The position numbers were made by a program, and so were the translations under genes. Source: Gelidibacter salicanalis (GTDB lineage: Bacteria; Bacteroidota; Bacteroidia; Flavobacteriales; Flavobacteriaceae). Taken from it: a stretch of 64,000 bases of DNA. Shown in pieces: positions 53,698 through 61,768 of this stretch (position 1 is the stretch's first letter; each line of letters begins with the position of its first letter). The stretch spans positions 1-64,000 of the forward strand of contig NZ_JAEHJZ010000007.1 in NCBI RefSeq assembly GCF_016469035.1, read 5' to 3'. The notes under the pieces were generated by a model that was not told where the DNA came from, ran no database searches, and saw only the letters and a program-made list of their open reading frames with translations.

Positions 53698-53717
53698 AAC
53701 CTCACAATTAAAGCATA

Positions 53718-53752
53718 AAAAAAGCGGTCTCATATAGAAACCGCTTTTTTAT
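53718..53752. terminator. Rho-independent terminator
   Basis: Stem AAAAGCGGT/ACCGCTTTT with an 11-nt loop and T-run, between the TonB receptor (plus) and the small membrane protein (minus). Confidence 0.78.
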
Positions 53753-53760
53753 ATCGTTAA

Positions 53761-53952
53761 TTATAATTGATCTAAGCTTGTCGCCTCTCTTTTTGCTTTG
53801 CGCTCTGCTTTCATTTCTTTAAAACGTTCCATTGAAGAACCAAAAATCCAGTAAGGAATAACAAAAGTCATCAAAAATATCATCAGCCAGAAACCGATGG
53901 TTAAAATTGTCAAAAACGCTAAAAACCCTAAATATTGGTCAAATGTAAACAT
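53761..53952 (-). CDS. 63-residue membrane protein
   Basis: A short protein MFTFDQYLGFLAFLTILTIG with one or two hydrophobic segments (residues about 8-38), then a positively charged tail ERFKEMKAERKAKREATSL. Family not recognised. I chose the ATG at 53952; ten upstream codons are also open. The gene lies between a terminator and Prx6, on the minus strand. Confidence 0.5.
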   Translation of the reverse strand: MFTFDQYLGFLAFLTILTIGFWLMIFLMTFVIPYWIFGSSMERFKEMKAERKAKREATSLDQL

Positions 53953-54047
53953 GCTGAAAGTTATTTTTAATAATTGAAACAAAGATATAAGAAAGGATTG
54001 TGTTATACAATACCTTAATTAACTTTTATTAACAAGGTTGTTAAGAC

Positions 54048-54689
54048 TTAGTTTTTGCTAGGTTGCGGCGTCATTCTTAAATAAGGGCGCAATTCAGTAA
54101 ACCCTTTTGGGAACAGTTTTGTTGCCTCTTCATTGCTTACAGCCGGAACAATAACACAGTCCTCCCCATCGTTCCAATTGGCCGGTGTCGCGACTTTTTG
54201 ATAGGCAGTTAATTGTAACGAATCAATGACGCGCAGTAATTCATCAAAATTTCTACCCGTTGAAGCAGGATAGGTAATTGTTAATTTAATGGTTTTGTCT
54301 GGTGCAATCACAAAAACTGATCTTACCGTGTGTTTACTATCGGCATTGGGATGGATCATATCATATAAATTTGATACCTTATGATCCTCATCAGCAATGA
54401 TTGGAAAATTTACCGTGGTATTTTGAGTCTCATTAATGTCCTTAATCCAATCCTTATGAGATTCCAGTCCATCAACACTAAGTGCAATAACCTTGGTATT
54501 ACGCTTATCAAATTCTTTTTTGTATTTGGCTACAGTACCCAGTTCTGTGGTACAAACGGGCGTATAATCAGCAGGGTGCGAAAATAGAATTCCCCAGCTA
54601 TCCCCTAACCACTCATGAAAATTAATATCTCCTTCTGTGGTCTGTGCATTAAAATTTGGAGCTTCATCACCTAATCGAATCGTTTTCAT
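54048..54689 (-). CDS. Peroxiredoxin, Prx6-type 1-Cys
   Basis: A 213-residue peroxidase. The catalytic motif is SHPADYTPVCTTELGTVAKY (peroxidatic Cys near residue 46), with the long C-terminal domain typical of Prx6 (WNDGEDCVIVPAVSNEEA). It reduces hydroperoxides, possibly with thioredoxin or other thiols. It is transcribed divergently from fumC, 308 bp apart. The second peroxiredoxin of this window (bcp) is of a different subgroup. Confidence 0.93.
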   Translation of the reverse strand: MKTIRLGDEAPNFNAQTTEGDINFHEWLGDSWGILFSHPADYTPVCTTELGTVAKYKKEFDKRNTKVIALSVDGLESHKDWIKDINETQNTTVNFPIIADEDHKVSNLYDMIHPNADSKHTVRSVFVIAPDKTIKLTITYPASTGRNFDELLRVIDSLQLTAYQKVATPANWNDGEDCVIVPAVSNEEATKLFPKGFTELRPYLRMTPQPSKN

Positions 54690-54963
54690 AAATATCTTAT
54701 TTTTTTAGTAATTAATAAAACTAAAGATAGGGATAATTGCCAAGGATTATTATGAAGGAATTGTTAATTAAACTTTGAAAAGGCTAAATTAACTTTAGAA
54801 AAGGTAATTGAAATAAGCAAGAATACTATAGACTTATTTGTCTTTTTCCCTTAAGCTTTTAAAACTTTAATAATTCGTCGCGCTACTCACTATTATAAGC
54901 GGTTCTATAAATTACACATAAAAATTAAACCTTTAAACTGCTCTTAAATCCTCCTCAAAATCT
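54690..54963. other. Divergent intergenic region between Prx6 and fumC genes
   Basis: No gene. It contains two related stretches, TTAAACTTTGAAAAGG at about 54768-54783 and TTAACTTTAGAAAAGG about 24 bp later, which may be a direct-repeat operator of unknown regulator or coincidence. The -7 element of fumC follows. Confidence 0.35.
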
Positions 54964-54971
54964 TAACTTTG
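54964..54971 (+). promoter_or_regulatory. Candidate -7 element TAACTTTG for fumC
   Basis: Matches TAnnTTTG and ends 26 bp before the ATG at 54998. Confidence 0.45.
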
Positions 54972-54997
54972 TAAAGGTAATTAATCATCAAAAAATT

Positions 54998-56395
54998 ATG
55001 GAATACAGAATTGAAAAAGACACAATGGGAGATGTTAAAGTCCCTGCAGACAAACTTTGGGGCGCACAAACTGAACGTTCCCGAAATAATTTCAAAATAG
55101 GTGCTCCTGCATCCATGCCTTTAGAAATCATTCACGGTTTTGCTTATCTTAAAAAAGCGGCCGCTTATACCAATTGCGAATTAGGGGTTTTACCTGAAGA
55201 AAAACGCGATTTGATTGCGCAAGTATGTGATGAGATTTTAGAAGGTCAACATGATGATCAGTTTCCGTTGGTAATTTGGCAAACGGGTTCTGGTACACAA
55301 AGTAATATGAACGTCAATGAAGTCATTGCCAATAGAGCGCAGCAATTGGCAAATAAGAACATTGGCGAAGATGAGCCAGTCATCAAAGCGAATGATGACG
55401 TTAACAAATCACAATCGTCCAACGATACCTTCCCAACGGGAATGCACATCGCTATTTATAAAAAAGTTGTTGAAAACACCATTCACGGCGTGATTCAACT
55501 CCGCAATACACTCCATAACAAAGCTGGCGAATTTAAAGATGTTGTCAAAATAGGACGCACCCACTTAATGGATGCCACGCCCATTACACTCGGCCAAGAA
55601 ATTTCTGGTTATGTGGCGCAACTGGACTATGGATTAAAAGCTTTACAAAACACCTTACCACACTTAAGTGAGGTTGCTCTTGGTGGAACAGCAGTAGGTA
55701 CGGGATTAAATACCCCAAAAGGCTACAGCAAACTGGTAGCAGAATATATCGCAAAATTTACGGAGTTACCCTTTGTTACAGCGCCTAATAAATTTGAAGC
55801 TCTTGCTGCGCATGACGCTTTAGTAGAAACACATGGTGCCTTAAAGCAATTGGCGGTAAGTTTGAATAAAATAGCCAATGATATCCGTATGATGGCTTCT
55901 GGTCCAAGAAGCGGAATTGGTGAGATCATAATTCCGGCCAATGAGCCCGGAAGTTCAATCATGCCTGGAAAAGTCAATCCAACACAATGTGAAGCATTAA
56001 CAATGGTCTGTGCGCAGGTCATGGGCAATGATATTGCCGTAACGGTTGGTGGTACGCAAGGCCATTATGAATTGAACGTTTTTAAACCGATGATGGCGGC
56101 AAACGTGTTGCAATCTGCCCAACTTTTAGGAGATGCCTGTAGAAGTTTTGACGAGCATTGTGCCCAAGGTATAGAACCTAACCACGATGTTATCAAACAT
56201 TTGTTGAATAATTCCTTGATGTTGGTAACTGCCTTAAACACAAAAATTGGGTATTATAAAGCGGCAGAAATTGCCAACACAGCCCATAAAAACGGCACGA
56301 CTTTAAAGGAAGAAGCCATCAATTTAGGGTATGTTACTGCAGAAGACTATGACGCATGGGTAAAACCTGAGGAAATGGTTGGAGGACTTAAATAA
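54998..56395 (+). CDS. fumC: Fumarate hydratase class II
   Basis: A 465-residue TCA-cycle enzyme converting fumarate to L-malate without Fe-S cluster. Signature [16 protein letters not shown] is intact, with [19 protein letters not shown] and [13 protein letters not shown] upstream. The catalytic His is in [18 protein letters not shown]. Length and order are standard. It is monocistronic; a terminator follows after about 50 bp and hutI starts 130 bp later. Confidence 0.96.
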   Translation: MEYRIEKDTMGDVKVPADKLWGAQTERSRNNFKIGAPASMPLEIIHGFAYLKKAAAYTNCELGVLPEEKRDLIAQVCDEILEGQHDDQFPLVIWQTGSGTQSNMNVNEVIANRAQQLANKNIGEDEPVIKANDDVNKSQSSNDTFPTGMHIAIYKKVVENTIHGVIQLRNTLHNKAGEFKDVVKIGRTHLMDATPITLGQEISGYVAQLDYGLKALQNTLPHLSEVALGGTAVGTGLNTPKGYSKLVAEYIAKFTELPFVTAPNKFEALAAHDALVETHGALKQLAVSLNKIANDIRMMASGPRSGIGEIIIPANEPGSSIMPGKVNPTQCEALTMVCAQVMGNDIAVTVGGTQGHYELNVFKPMMAANVLQSAQLLGDACRSFDEHCAQGIEPNHDVIKHLLNNSLMLVTALNTKIGYYKAAEIANTAHKNGTTLKEEAINLGYVTAEDYDAWVKPEEMVGGLK

Positions 56396-56444
56396 ACCCT
56401 AACCAATAGCGTTTTCAAAAATTATAAAGCTATTCGAATTCTAT

Positions 56445-56480
56445 AAAAAGCAAGTTAATTTTAATAACTTGCTTTTTTTT
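56445..56480 (+). terminator. Rho-independent terminator after fumC
   Basis: Stem AAAGCAAGTTA/TAACTTGCTTT, 7-nt loop, followed by a T-run. Confidence 0.78.
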
Positions 56481-56524
56481 ATTTCATTTTTTTTCAATTT
56501 CAAGTTCAATTTCAAATTCATACT

Positions 56525-57775
56525 ATGTCCATACTCATCAAAAATATTAAGGAGCTGCTTCAAGTTAGGCAAACCAACGTCACGATAGTTAAAGGCGAAG
56601 ACATGAAAACGCTTCCCACCCTTAAAAACGCGTATCTCATTATTGAAAATGACACCATTGTAGAATATGGACCGATGTCAGCATATACAGAGTATGAAGC
56701 GGACGAGGTTATTGATGCTGCCGGAAAAATGGTGCTTCCTGCTTGGTGTGATTCCCATACCCACATTGTGTATGCTGGAGACCGCTCCCAGGAGTTTGTA
56801 GATCGTATTAATGGGTTGACCTATGAAGAAATAGCAGAACGTGGTGGTGGCATCCTAAACTCTGCTGAAGTCTTGCAAAACACGTCGGAGGAAGACTTAT
56901 ACGAACAATCCTTAAAGCGTCTGAACAACGTCATGCAGTTAGGTACAGGTGCTATTGAAATAAAATCTGGCTATGGCTTAACGGTTGAAGCGGAATTAAA
57001 AATGCTTCGTGTTATCAAACGGTTAAAGAAAGAATCGTTAGCTGTCATTAAAACCACCTTACTCGCTGCCCATGCTGTGCCCAAAGACTATAAAGATAAC
57101 AAGACAGGATATGTTGATCTGATCGTATCTGAAATGATTCCTGAAGTTGGAAACGCTAAACTTGCCGATTACGTGGATGTGTTTTGTGAAAAAGGGTATT
57201 TCAATTTGGAGGACACTGATCGTATATTGGCTGCGGGTAAAGCGCACGGCATGATCCCTAAAATCCACGTCAACCAATTCAATGCTTTTGGAGGCGTCGC
57301 ACTTGCGGTAAAACATAAAGCCCGTTCTGTAGACCATTTAGAGGAAATGAGACCAGAAGATATAGAAGCCTTAAAAGGCAGTGGTACGATGCCGGTCGCA
57401 CTTCCCTCCTGTTCCTATTTCTTGAGCATCCCCTATTCGCCTGCACGGCAAATCATTGATGCTGGACTTCCATTAGCTTTAGCAACTGATTATAATCCCG
57501 GCTCTACACCAAGTGGCAATATGAACTTTGTAGTAAGTACGGCTTGCATTAAAATGAAGATGACACCTGAAGAGGCTATTAACGCCGCAACCATCAATGG
57601 TGCCTATGCCATGGGTATCTCCAATCAATACGGTAGCATCTGTAGAGGAAAAAAAGCAAATATCATAATCACCAAAGAAATTCCGAGTTATAACAATCTT
57701 CCTTATGCTTTTGGTGATAATCTAATTGATACGGTAATCGTCAGAGGGAAAATCTTAAAAAAAGAGAGGTCATAG
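56525..57775 (+). CDS. hutI: Imidazolonepropionase
   Basis: A 416-residue zinc amidohydrolase, third step of histidine degradation (4-imidazolone-5-propionate to N-formimidoyl-L-glutamate). The metal site DSHTHIVYAGDRSQEF (residues about 76-91), ARSVDHLEEM (His near 270) and ALATDYNPGSTPSG (Asp near 323) are intact. GGGILNSAE and STACIKMKMTPEEAI are typical. hutH and hutU are absent from the window, whereas the next step, formimidoylglutamase, lies about 1.1 kb downstream. Confidence 0.95.
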   Translation: MSILIKNIKELLQVRQTNVTIVKGEDMKTLPTLKNAYLIIENDTIVEYGPMSAYTEYEADEVIDAAGKMVLPAWCDSHTHIVYAGDRSQEFVDRINGLTYEEIAERGGGILNSAEVLQNTSEEDLYEQSLKRLNNVMQLGTGAIEIKSGYGLTVEAELKMLRVIKRLKKESLAVIKTTLLAAHAVPKDYKDNKTGYVDLIVSEMIPEVGNAKLADYVDVFCEKGYFNLEDTDRILAAGKAHGMIPKIHVNQFNAFGGVALAVKHKARSVDHLEEMRPEDIEALKGSGTMPVALPSCSYFLSIPYSPARQIIDAGLPLALATDYNPGSTPSGNMNFVVSTACIKMKMTPEEAINAATINGAYAMGISNQYGSICRGKKANIIITKEIPSYNNLPYAFGDNLIDTVIVRGKILKKERS

Positions 57776-57814
57776 AAAACCCTGTATATCCCGATTTTAA
57801 ACCTTAAATTTCAT

Positions 57815-57853
57815 AAAAAAACCCGAAAATCAAATGACTTTCGGGTTTTCTTA
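57815..57853. terminator. Bidirectional terminator after hutI
   Basis: Stem AAAACCCGAAA/TTTCGGGTTTT with a 10-nt loop, between convergent hutI and the coiled-coil gene. Confidence 0.8.
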
Positions 57854-57868
57854 TAATTATAATAGTGA

Positions 57869-58762
57869 CTATTCTAAGGTGAATTCAGTACTAGAAATTA
57901 ATTCTTTTTTATTGAACACATTCACTGTGTAACGCCCTTCAGCAAATTCGCCTCTTGGAGAAACAAACTCACAGATGTTTAAGTTTCTATTTTCGTAATT
58001 AAATTTACTAACGATACTGTAATTTAAAACAGTTTCACCAAATTGAATTTGTTCATTGGCACCTAAAACATTATCCTTCGGATCCAATACTTGTACATAC
58101 AATTCTTTATCGCCTGCACCAACTAAGGTGTTTTTTGCAACCGTATAACAAATTCTGATTTTATCACTACGACGCGCTCTTTCCGTAGGAATTAATTTTC
58201 CTGAGCTTCTTTCAATGACGCCAAATGCCTTTAAACCTACAGTCTGTAAAACCGCGGCATTTTCAACCACAGTAGCTAACTCCGTATTTTGAACCAACAA
58301 AGAATCGGTAAACATATTACGTTCAGCCAACTTAACATTGGTACTATCTAAAGAGGTCGCCAATAGAGAGTTTTCAATCTTCAACTTATCATTTTCAGTT
58401 AAAAGGACATTCATTTCCTCCTGTAATGACAAATATTTCTTTTTATAACTCCAGAGGCTGTTAACACTGTTTTGAGAAATTTTTAAAGAATCCATTAATC
58501 CCTGAATTCTATTTCTGGCGTCCACTAAATCTTGGTTTGCCACCTTGTTCTCACCTATGGCAATATCATATTGTTTTGCCATATTATTCAAATCTGTCAT
58601 GACCAATTGTTTCTCCTTGGTCAAGGTCGCTTCATTTTCTTTTTTCTCATTGTATAATTTGGACGTATAAAACCCTGTTCCAATAAACAAGGCCAATAAG
58701 ATGCCTAAAGCAATTTTTAATCCGGTATTTTTGTTACTATTGGTACTACTTGAACTTTCCAT
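57869..58762 (-). CDS. Membrane-anchored coiled-coil protein
   Basis: A 297-residue protein with an N-terminal helix (about 15-33, IALGILLALFIGTGFYTSKL), a long heptad-rich region (about 36-165: KEKQLVMTDLNNMAKQY, NRIQGLMDSLKISQ, KIENSLLATSLD), and a globular C-terminal part (about 175-297, DKIRICYTVAKNTLVGAGDK). It appears to be a periplasmic or cytoplasmic scaffold anchored in the inner membrane. No family assigned. It interrupts the pair hutI/hutG on the opposite strand. Confidence 0.7.
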   Translation of the reverse strand: MESSSSTNSNKNTGLKIALGILLALFIGTGFYTSKLYNEKKENEATLTKEKQLVMTDLNNMAKQYDIAIGENKVANQDLVDARNRIQGLMDSLKISQNSVNSLWSYKKKYLSLQEEMNVLLTENDKLKIENSLLATSLDSTNVKLAERNMFTDSLLVQNTELATVVENAAVLQTVGLKAFGVIERSSGKLIPTERARRSDKIRICYTVAKNTLVGAGDKELYVQVLDPKDNVLGANEQIQFGETVLNYSIVSKFNYENRNLNICEFVSPRGEFAEGRYTVNVFNKKELISSTEFTLE

Positions 58763-58876
58763 AAGTTTTGTTTTTAGTTATTGATACTTTAATTACACTG
58801 GTTTTACTATGTTTTTAACGATAGAAATAAATATTAATGTATTTTTAATACTTCAAATTTAAAATTAAACTCCACA

Positions 58877-59908
58877 ATGAACAAACTTGTTCTATTTAAA
58901 ATAAACGATTTAGATAAGTTCTTAAAAAAAAGACCAAATGAATCCAAGTTTGGAGAACATATTAAATTACTTTCCAACACTACCAATATATACGAATCTT
59001 TAAGAACTTTAGACGTTGCCTACGTTATATTTGGTATTCCAGAAGATATAGGGGTTTTTGCCAACTACGGCAATCGAGGTACGGCAAAAGCTTGGGATGC
59101 CACTTTAAAGGTCTTATTAAATATCCAAAGCAACGTCCACACCAAGGCTAGCAAAGTTTTGGTATTAGGACATTTGGATTTTTCAAAAGAGATGGGCAAA
59201 ATTGATCAGCTCGATAGTTCTGATAAGAATATTGAGAAAGCCAGAAAATTGACTGAAAAAGTTGACCGTCATGTGACGGATTTGGTACACGCCATTGTCA
59301 GCGCCGGTAAAAAACCAATTATTGTTGGTGGTGGTCACAACAACGCCTATGGAAATATAAAGGGTACATCTTTAGCACTCAAAAAACCAATTAACGTTGT
59401 TAATTTTGATGCCCATTCTGATTTTAGAAAAGAGGAAGGCAGACATAGCGGCAATGGGTTTAGTTATGCTTACGCCGAGGGGTTTTTAAAAAACTATTTT
59501 ATTTTCGGTTTGCACGAAAACTACACCTCAAATCTAATTTTCAAAACCTTGGATAAATTTAAAGCTTTAAAGTATAATACGTTCGAAGCGATCACTATAA
59601 GGAAAGATAAAAAGTTTAAATCAGAATTAGAGCGCGCGGCAAAGCACGTTACAGAAAAGGCTTTTGGTGTTGAAGTAGATTGTGATGCCATTAAATACAT
59701 TCCTAGTAGCGCCATCACACCAAGTGGTTTTAGCGTTAAAAAAGCAAGGGCTTTTGTGACCTATTTTGGAAATCAAGAAAACGCTGCCTATTTACATATT
59801 TGTGAAGCCGCACCAACGCCTGACACCGAAGTAATTGTGGGAAAGCTGATTACCTATCTTATAACCGATTTTATAAGAGCAAATCAATCTATCTATGAAA
59901 CTAAATAG
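58877..59908 (+). CDS. hutG: Formimidoylglutamase-type arginase family protein
   Basis: A 343-residue ureohydrolase. The manganese site motifs are GGGHNNAYGNIKG (where arginases have GGDHS), NFDAHSDFRKEEG and GVEVDCDAI (residues about 147-160, 174-186, 259-267). It should hydrolyse N-formimidoyl-L-glutamate to glutamate and formamide, the last step of one branch of histidine degradation; proximity to hutI supports this over an arginase role. The 3' end overlaps the next small membrane protein by 14 bp. Confidence 0.87.
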   Translation: MNKLVLFKINDLDKFLKKRPNESKFGEHIKLLSNTTNIYESLRTLDVAYVIFGIPEDIGVFANYGNRGTAKAWDATLKVLLNIQSNVHTKASKVLVLGHLDFSKEMGKIDQLDSSDKNIEKARKLTEKVDRHVTDLVHAIVSAGKKPIIVGGGHNNAYGNIKGTSLALKKPINVVNFDAHSDFRKEEGRHSGNGFSYAYAEGFLKNYFIFGLHENYTSNLIFKTLDKFKALKYNTFEAITIRKDKKFKSELERAAKHVTEKAFGVEVDCDAIKYIPSSAITPSGFSVKKARAFVTYFGNQENAAYLHICEAAPTPDTEVIVGKLITYLITDFIRANQSIYETK

Positions 59909-60188
59909 ACAATATAGTATCGATTTATGGTTATTTATTGGAAGTATTATGGTGCTGTTATATCTATTATTAATGACAATAATGTTTGATAAAGACTATA
60001 GTAATACTGGCCTAAGAGCCATTATGGAAATGATAACAGTCCCTATTTTTAGCATAGGTACCTTCATTCCTGTGATTGTTATTTTTAGGGGTATTTCCAA
60101 AAAAACCGAAAGTAAGAGTTTAGCCATCTTGACCATGCTTTTCTCGTTATTGACTGCCTTCTTAATAGGCTATACCACTTTATTATAA
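59895..60188 (+). CDS. 97-residue membrane protein
   Basis: A protein with three hydrophobic segments (residues about 11-30, 45-65 and 73-93), overlapping hutG by 14 bp. Function unknown. Its stop codon TAA at 60186-60188 is followed by TG within the target-site duplication of the MITE; before insertion the stop and the ATG of the GNAT gene would have overlapped (TAATG). It was therefore most likely the partner of that gene. Confidence 0.65.
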   Translation: MKLNRQYSIDLWLFIGSIMVLLYLLLMTIMFDKDYSNTGLRAIMEMITVPIFSIGTFIPVIVIFRGISKKTESKSLAILTMLFSLLTAFLIGYTTLL

Positions 60189-60423
60189 TGCATTAGTGTC
60201 CGACAAAGACTTAAGACCGCTGCGCTGAAAGACATAAGACATAAGACTTGATTCGCAAACATTTGAAAATTAAGCCCATCTGATTTTCATTTTTAAGCTC
60301 AAAAACTAAAACGCCCTTTAGGGCTTTAGCAAGGTGATATATTTTTAAATTTCCCTGACAGCTTGCTGCTGTTAGCAAAATCAAATTGTATAAGATTTTA
60401 ATCGGACAACAATGATTATAATG
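60182..60423. repeat. 9-bp target-site duplication flanking MITE copy 2
   Basis: ATTATAATG at 60182-60190 and again at 60415-60423, exactly at the borders of the element 60191-60414. The second copy contains the natural ATG of the GNAT gene at 60421. Confidence 0.88.
60191..60414 (+). mobile_element. MITE-like non-autonomous element, copy 2 (224 bp)
   Basis: The same element as at 4894-5110, in the opposite orientation in the window. It has the same termini (CATTAGTGTCCGACAAAGA and, on the other strand, CATTGTTGTCCGATTAAAA). The 7-bp size difference is one extra ATAAGAC tandem copy; five other bases differ. It is flanked by perfect ATTATAATG duplications. Its right end reads ...CAACAATG, so the last three bases could act as an ATG in frame with the GNAT gene. 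No transposase frame is present. Confidence 0.88.
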
Positions 60424-60891
60424 ACTGAAATTGTTCCCTTTGAAAAGAAATATTCAAAAGATTTCTACGCACTCAATATGGAATGGCTTCAAACCTTCTT
60501 TATTGTTGAACCTTTTGATGACGAGGTATTAACTAAGCCAGAATTTTATATCATTGACAAAGGTGGACACGTGTTTTTCGCAAAACTCAATCATGAAATT
60601 GTTGGCACCGTAGCCTTGATGCCAACCAAAGATCCTCAGGTTTTCGAACTTACCAAAATGGCAGTCTCCCCAAAACATAGAGGCTTTAAAATAGGACAAT
60701 TGCTAATGCAGCATTGCATTGTTTTCGCGAAATCAAATAGTGTCACGTCACTTATCCTCTATTCCAGTACTAAACTTGAGAACGCTATTTACATTTATAA
60801 GAAGTACGGTTTTGTGGAAGTTTCTTTGGAACCCAATTGCATATATAAACGTAGTGATATTAAAATGCTTCTCAGATTGAATGAGCATTAA
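60421..60891 (+). CDS. GNAT family N-acetyltransferase
   Basis: A 156-residue acyl-CoA-dependent N-acetyltransferase. The acetyl-CoA motif is FELTKMAVSPKHRGFKIGQLL (motif A, near residues 77-97), followed by SLILYSSTKLENAIYIYKKYGFVEV. The acceptor is unknown. I prefer the ATG at 60421 (start MTEIVPFEKKYS); an ATG at 60412, the tip of the MITE, would add MII. The gene is now 232 nt from the membrane-protein gene to which it was once coupled. It is followed by the tandem-repeat array. Confidence 0.87.
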   Translation: MTEIVPFEKKYSKDFYALNMEWLQTFFIVEPFDDEVLTKPEFYIIDKGGHVFFAKLNHEIVGTVALMPTKDPQVFELTKMAVSPKHRGFKIGQLLMQHCIVFAKSNSVTSLILYSSTKLENAIYIYKKYGFVEVSLEPNCIYKRSDIKMLLRLNEH

Positions 60892-61010
60892 GAATTAAAT
60901 TTTGAAGAATCTCTTTACGAAGGTCAACTCTTTATTGATTTTATGGATTACTCCAGACGTCGGAATGACAAAAATGACAAAGTCGAGAAGGAATGATATT
61001 CATACATTTT
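60892..61010. other. Intergenic stretch before the tandem array
   Basis: Contains one partial right arm of the array unit (around 60950-60970, GTCGGAATGACA) but no gene. Confidence 0.45.
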
Positions 61011-61713
61011 TGTCATGTCGAATGCAATGAGACATCACATTATCCAAGTACATTCGATGACAACGGCTATGGGATTCCTCCTGACGTCGGAATCACAACA
61101 TTCAGTCGGAATGACAGAGACATAGTTTGTCATGCCGAATGCAATGAGACATCCCATAACCCAAATACATTCGTTGACAACTGTTATGGGGTTCCTCCTA
61201 ACGTCGGAATGACAGCATTGAGACGGAAGGACGAATCATGGATTGTCATGTCGAATGTAATGAGACATCACATAATTGTTATTCCATAGTGTCGCAACGG
61301 TTATGGGGTTCCTCCTATAGTCGGAATGACAAAATTGATACGGAATGACGAATCATTGGTTTGTCATGTCGAATGAAATGAGACATCACATAACCCATGT
61401 ACATTCGCTCACAACTGTTATGGGATCCCTCCTATAGTCGGAATGACAAAATTGATACGGAATGACGAATCATTGGTTTGTCATGTCGAATGCAATGAGA
61501 CATCACATAACCCAAATGCGTTCGATGAGAACTGCTATGGGATTCCTCCTAACGTCGGAATGACAATGTTGAAAAGGAATGACATTCATACATTTTTGTC
61601 ATGTCGAATGCAATGAGACATCACATTATCCAACTACATTCGATGAAAACTGTTATGGGATTCCTCCTGACGTCGGAATGACAAAGTCCAATCGGAATGA
61701 CAATATTGAGTCG
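61011..61713. repeat. Six tandem ~117-bp hairpin-forming repeats
   Basis: Units start with TGTCATGTCGAATGnAATGA (with small changes) at 61011, 61128, 61244, 61362, 61479 and 61597, i.e. spacing 117, 116, 118, 117 and 118. In each unit the left arm (TGTCATGTCGAATG...CATAAC) pairs imperfectly with a right arm (GTTATGGGATTCCTCC...GTCGGAATGACA), leaving a short loop; a 30-bp spacer ends with GGAATGAC-type sequence. Spacers differ slightly. Not a CRISPR: repeat and spacer sizes and the internal symmetry do not fit. Frames crossing it are composition artefacts. Confidence 0.82.
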
Positions 61714-61768
61714 GAATGGTAAAGTCCAATCCGAATGACGAATGGTTGTAAGAATGAGAAGTCTTAAA

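Noticed and set aside
60374-60414. Outward promoter in the element end
   Set aside because: The nearest match to TAnnTTTG is poor (TATAAGATTTTA), so I did not list a promoter.
60993-61289. A 98-residue frame over the tandem array with repeated CNETSH segments
   Set aside because: It is a translation of the ~117-bp DNA repeat; unit lengths of 116 and 118 bp break the frame and there is no start signal or composition of a real protein.
61011-61713. Tandem array as a CRISPR
   Set aside because: Repeat unit is ~117 bp with internal symmetry; no 25-40-bp repeats with unique 30-40-bp spacers and no cas genes.
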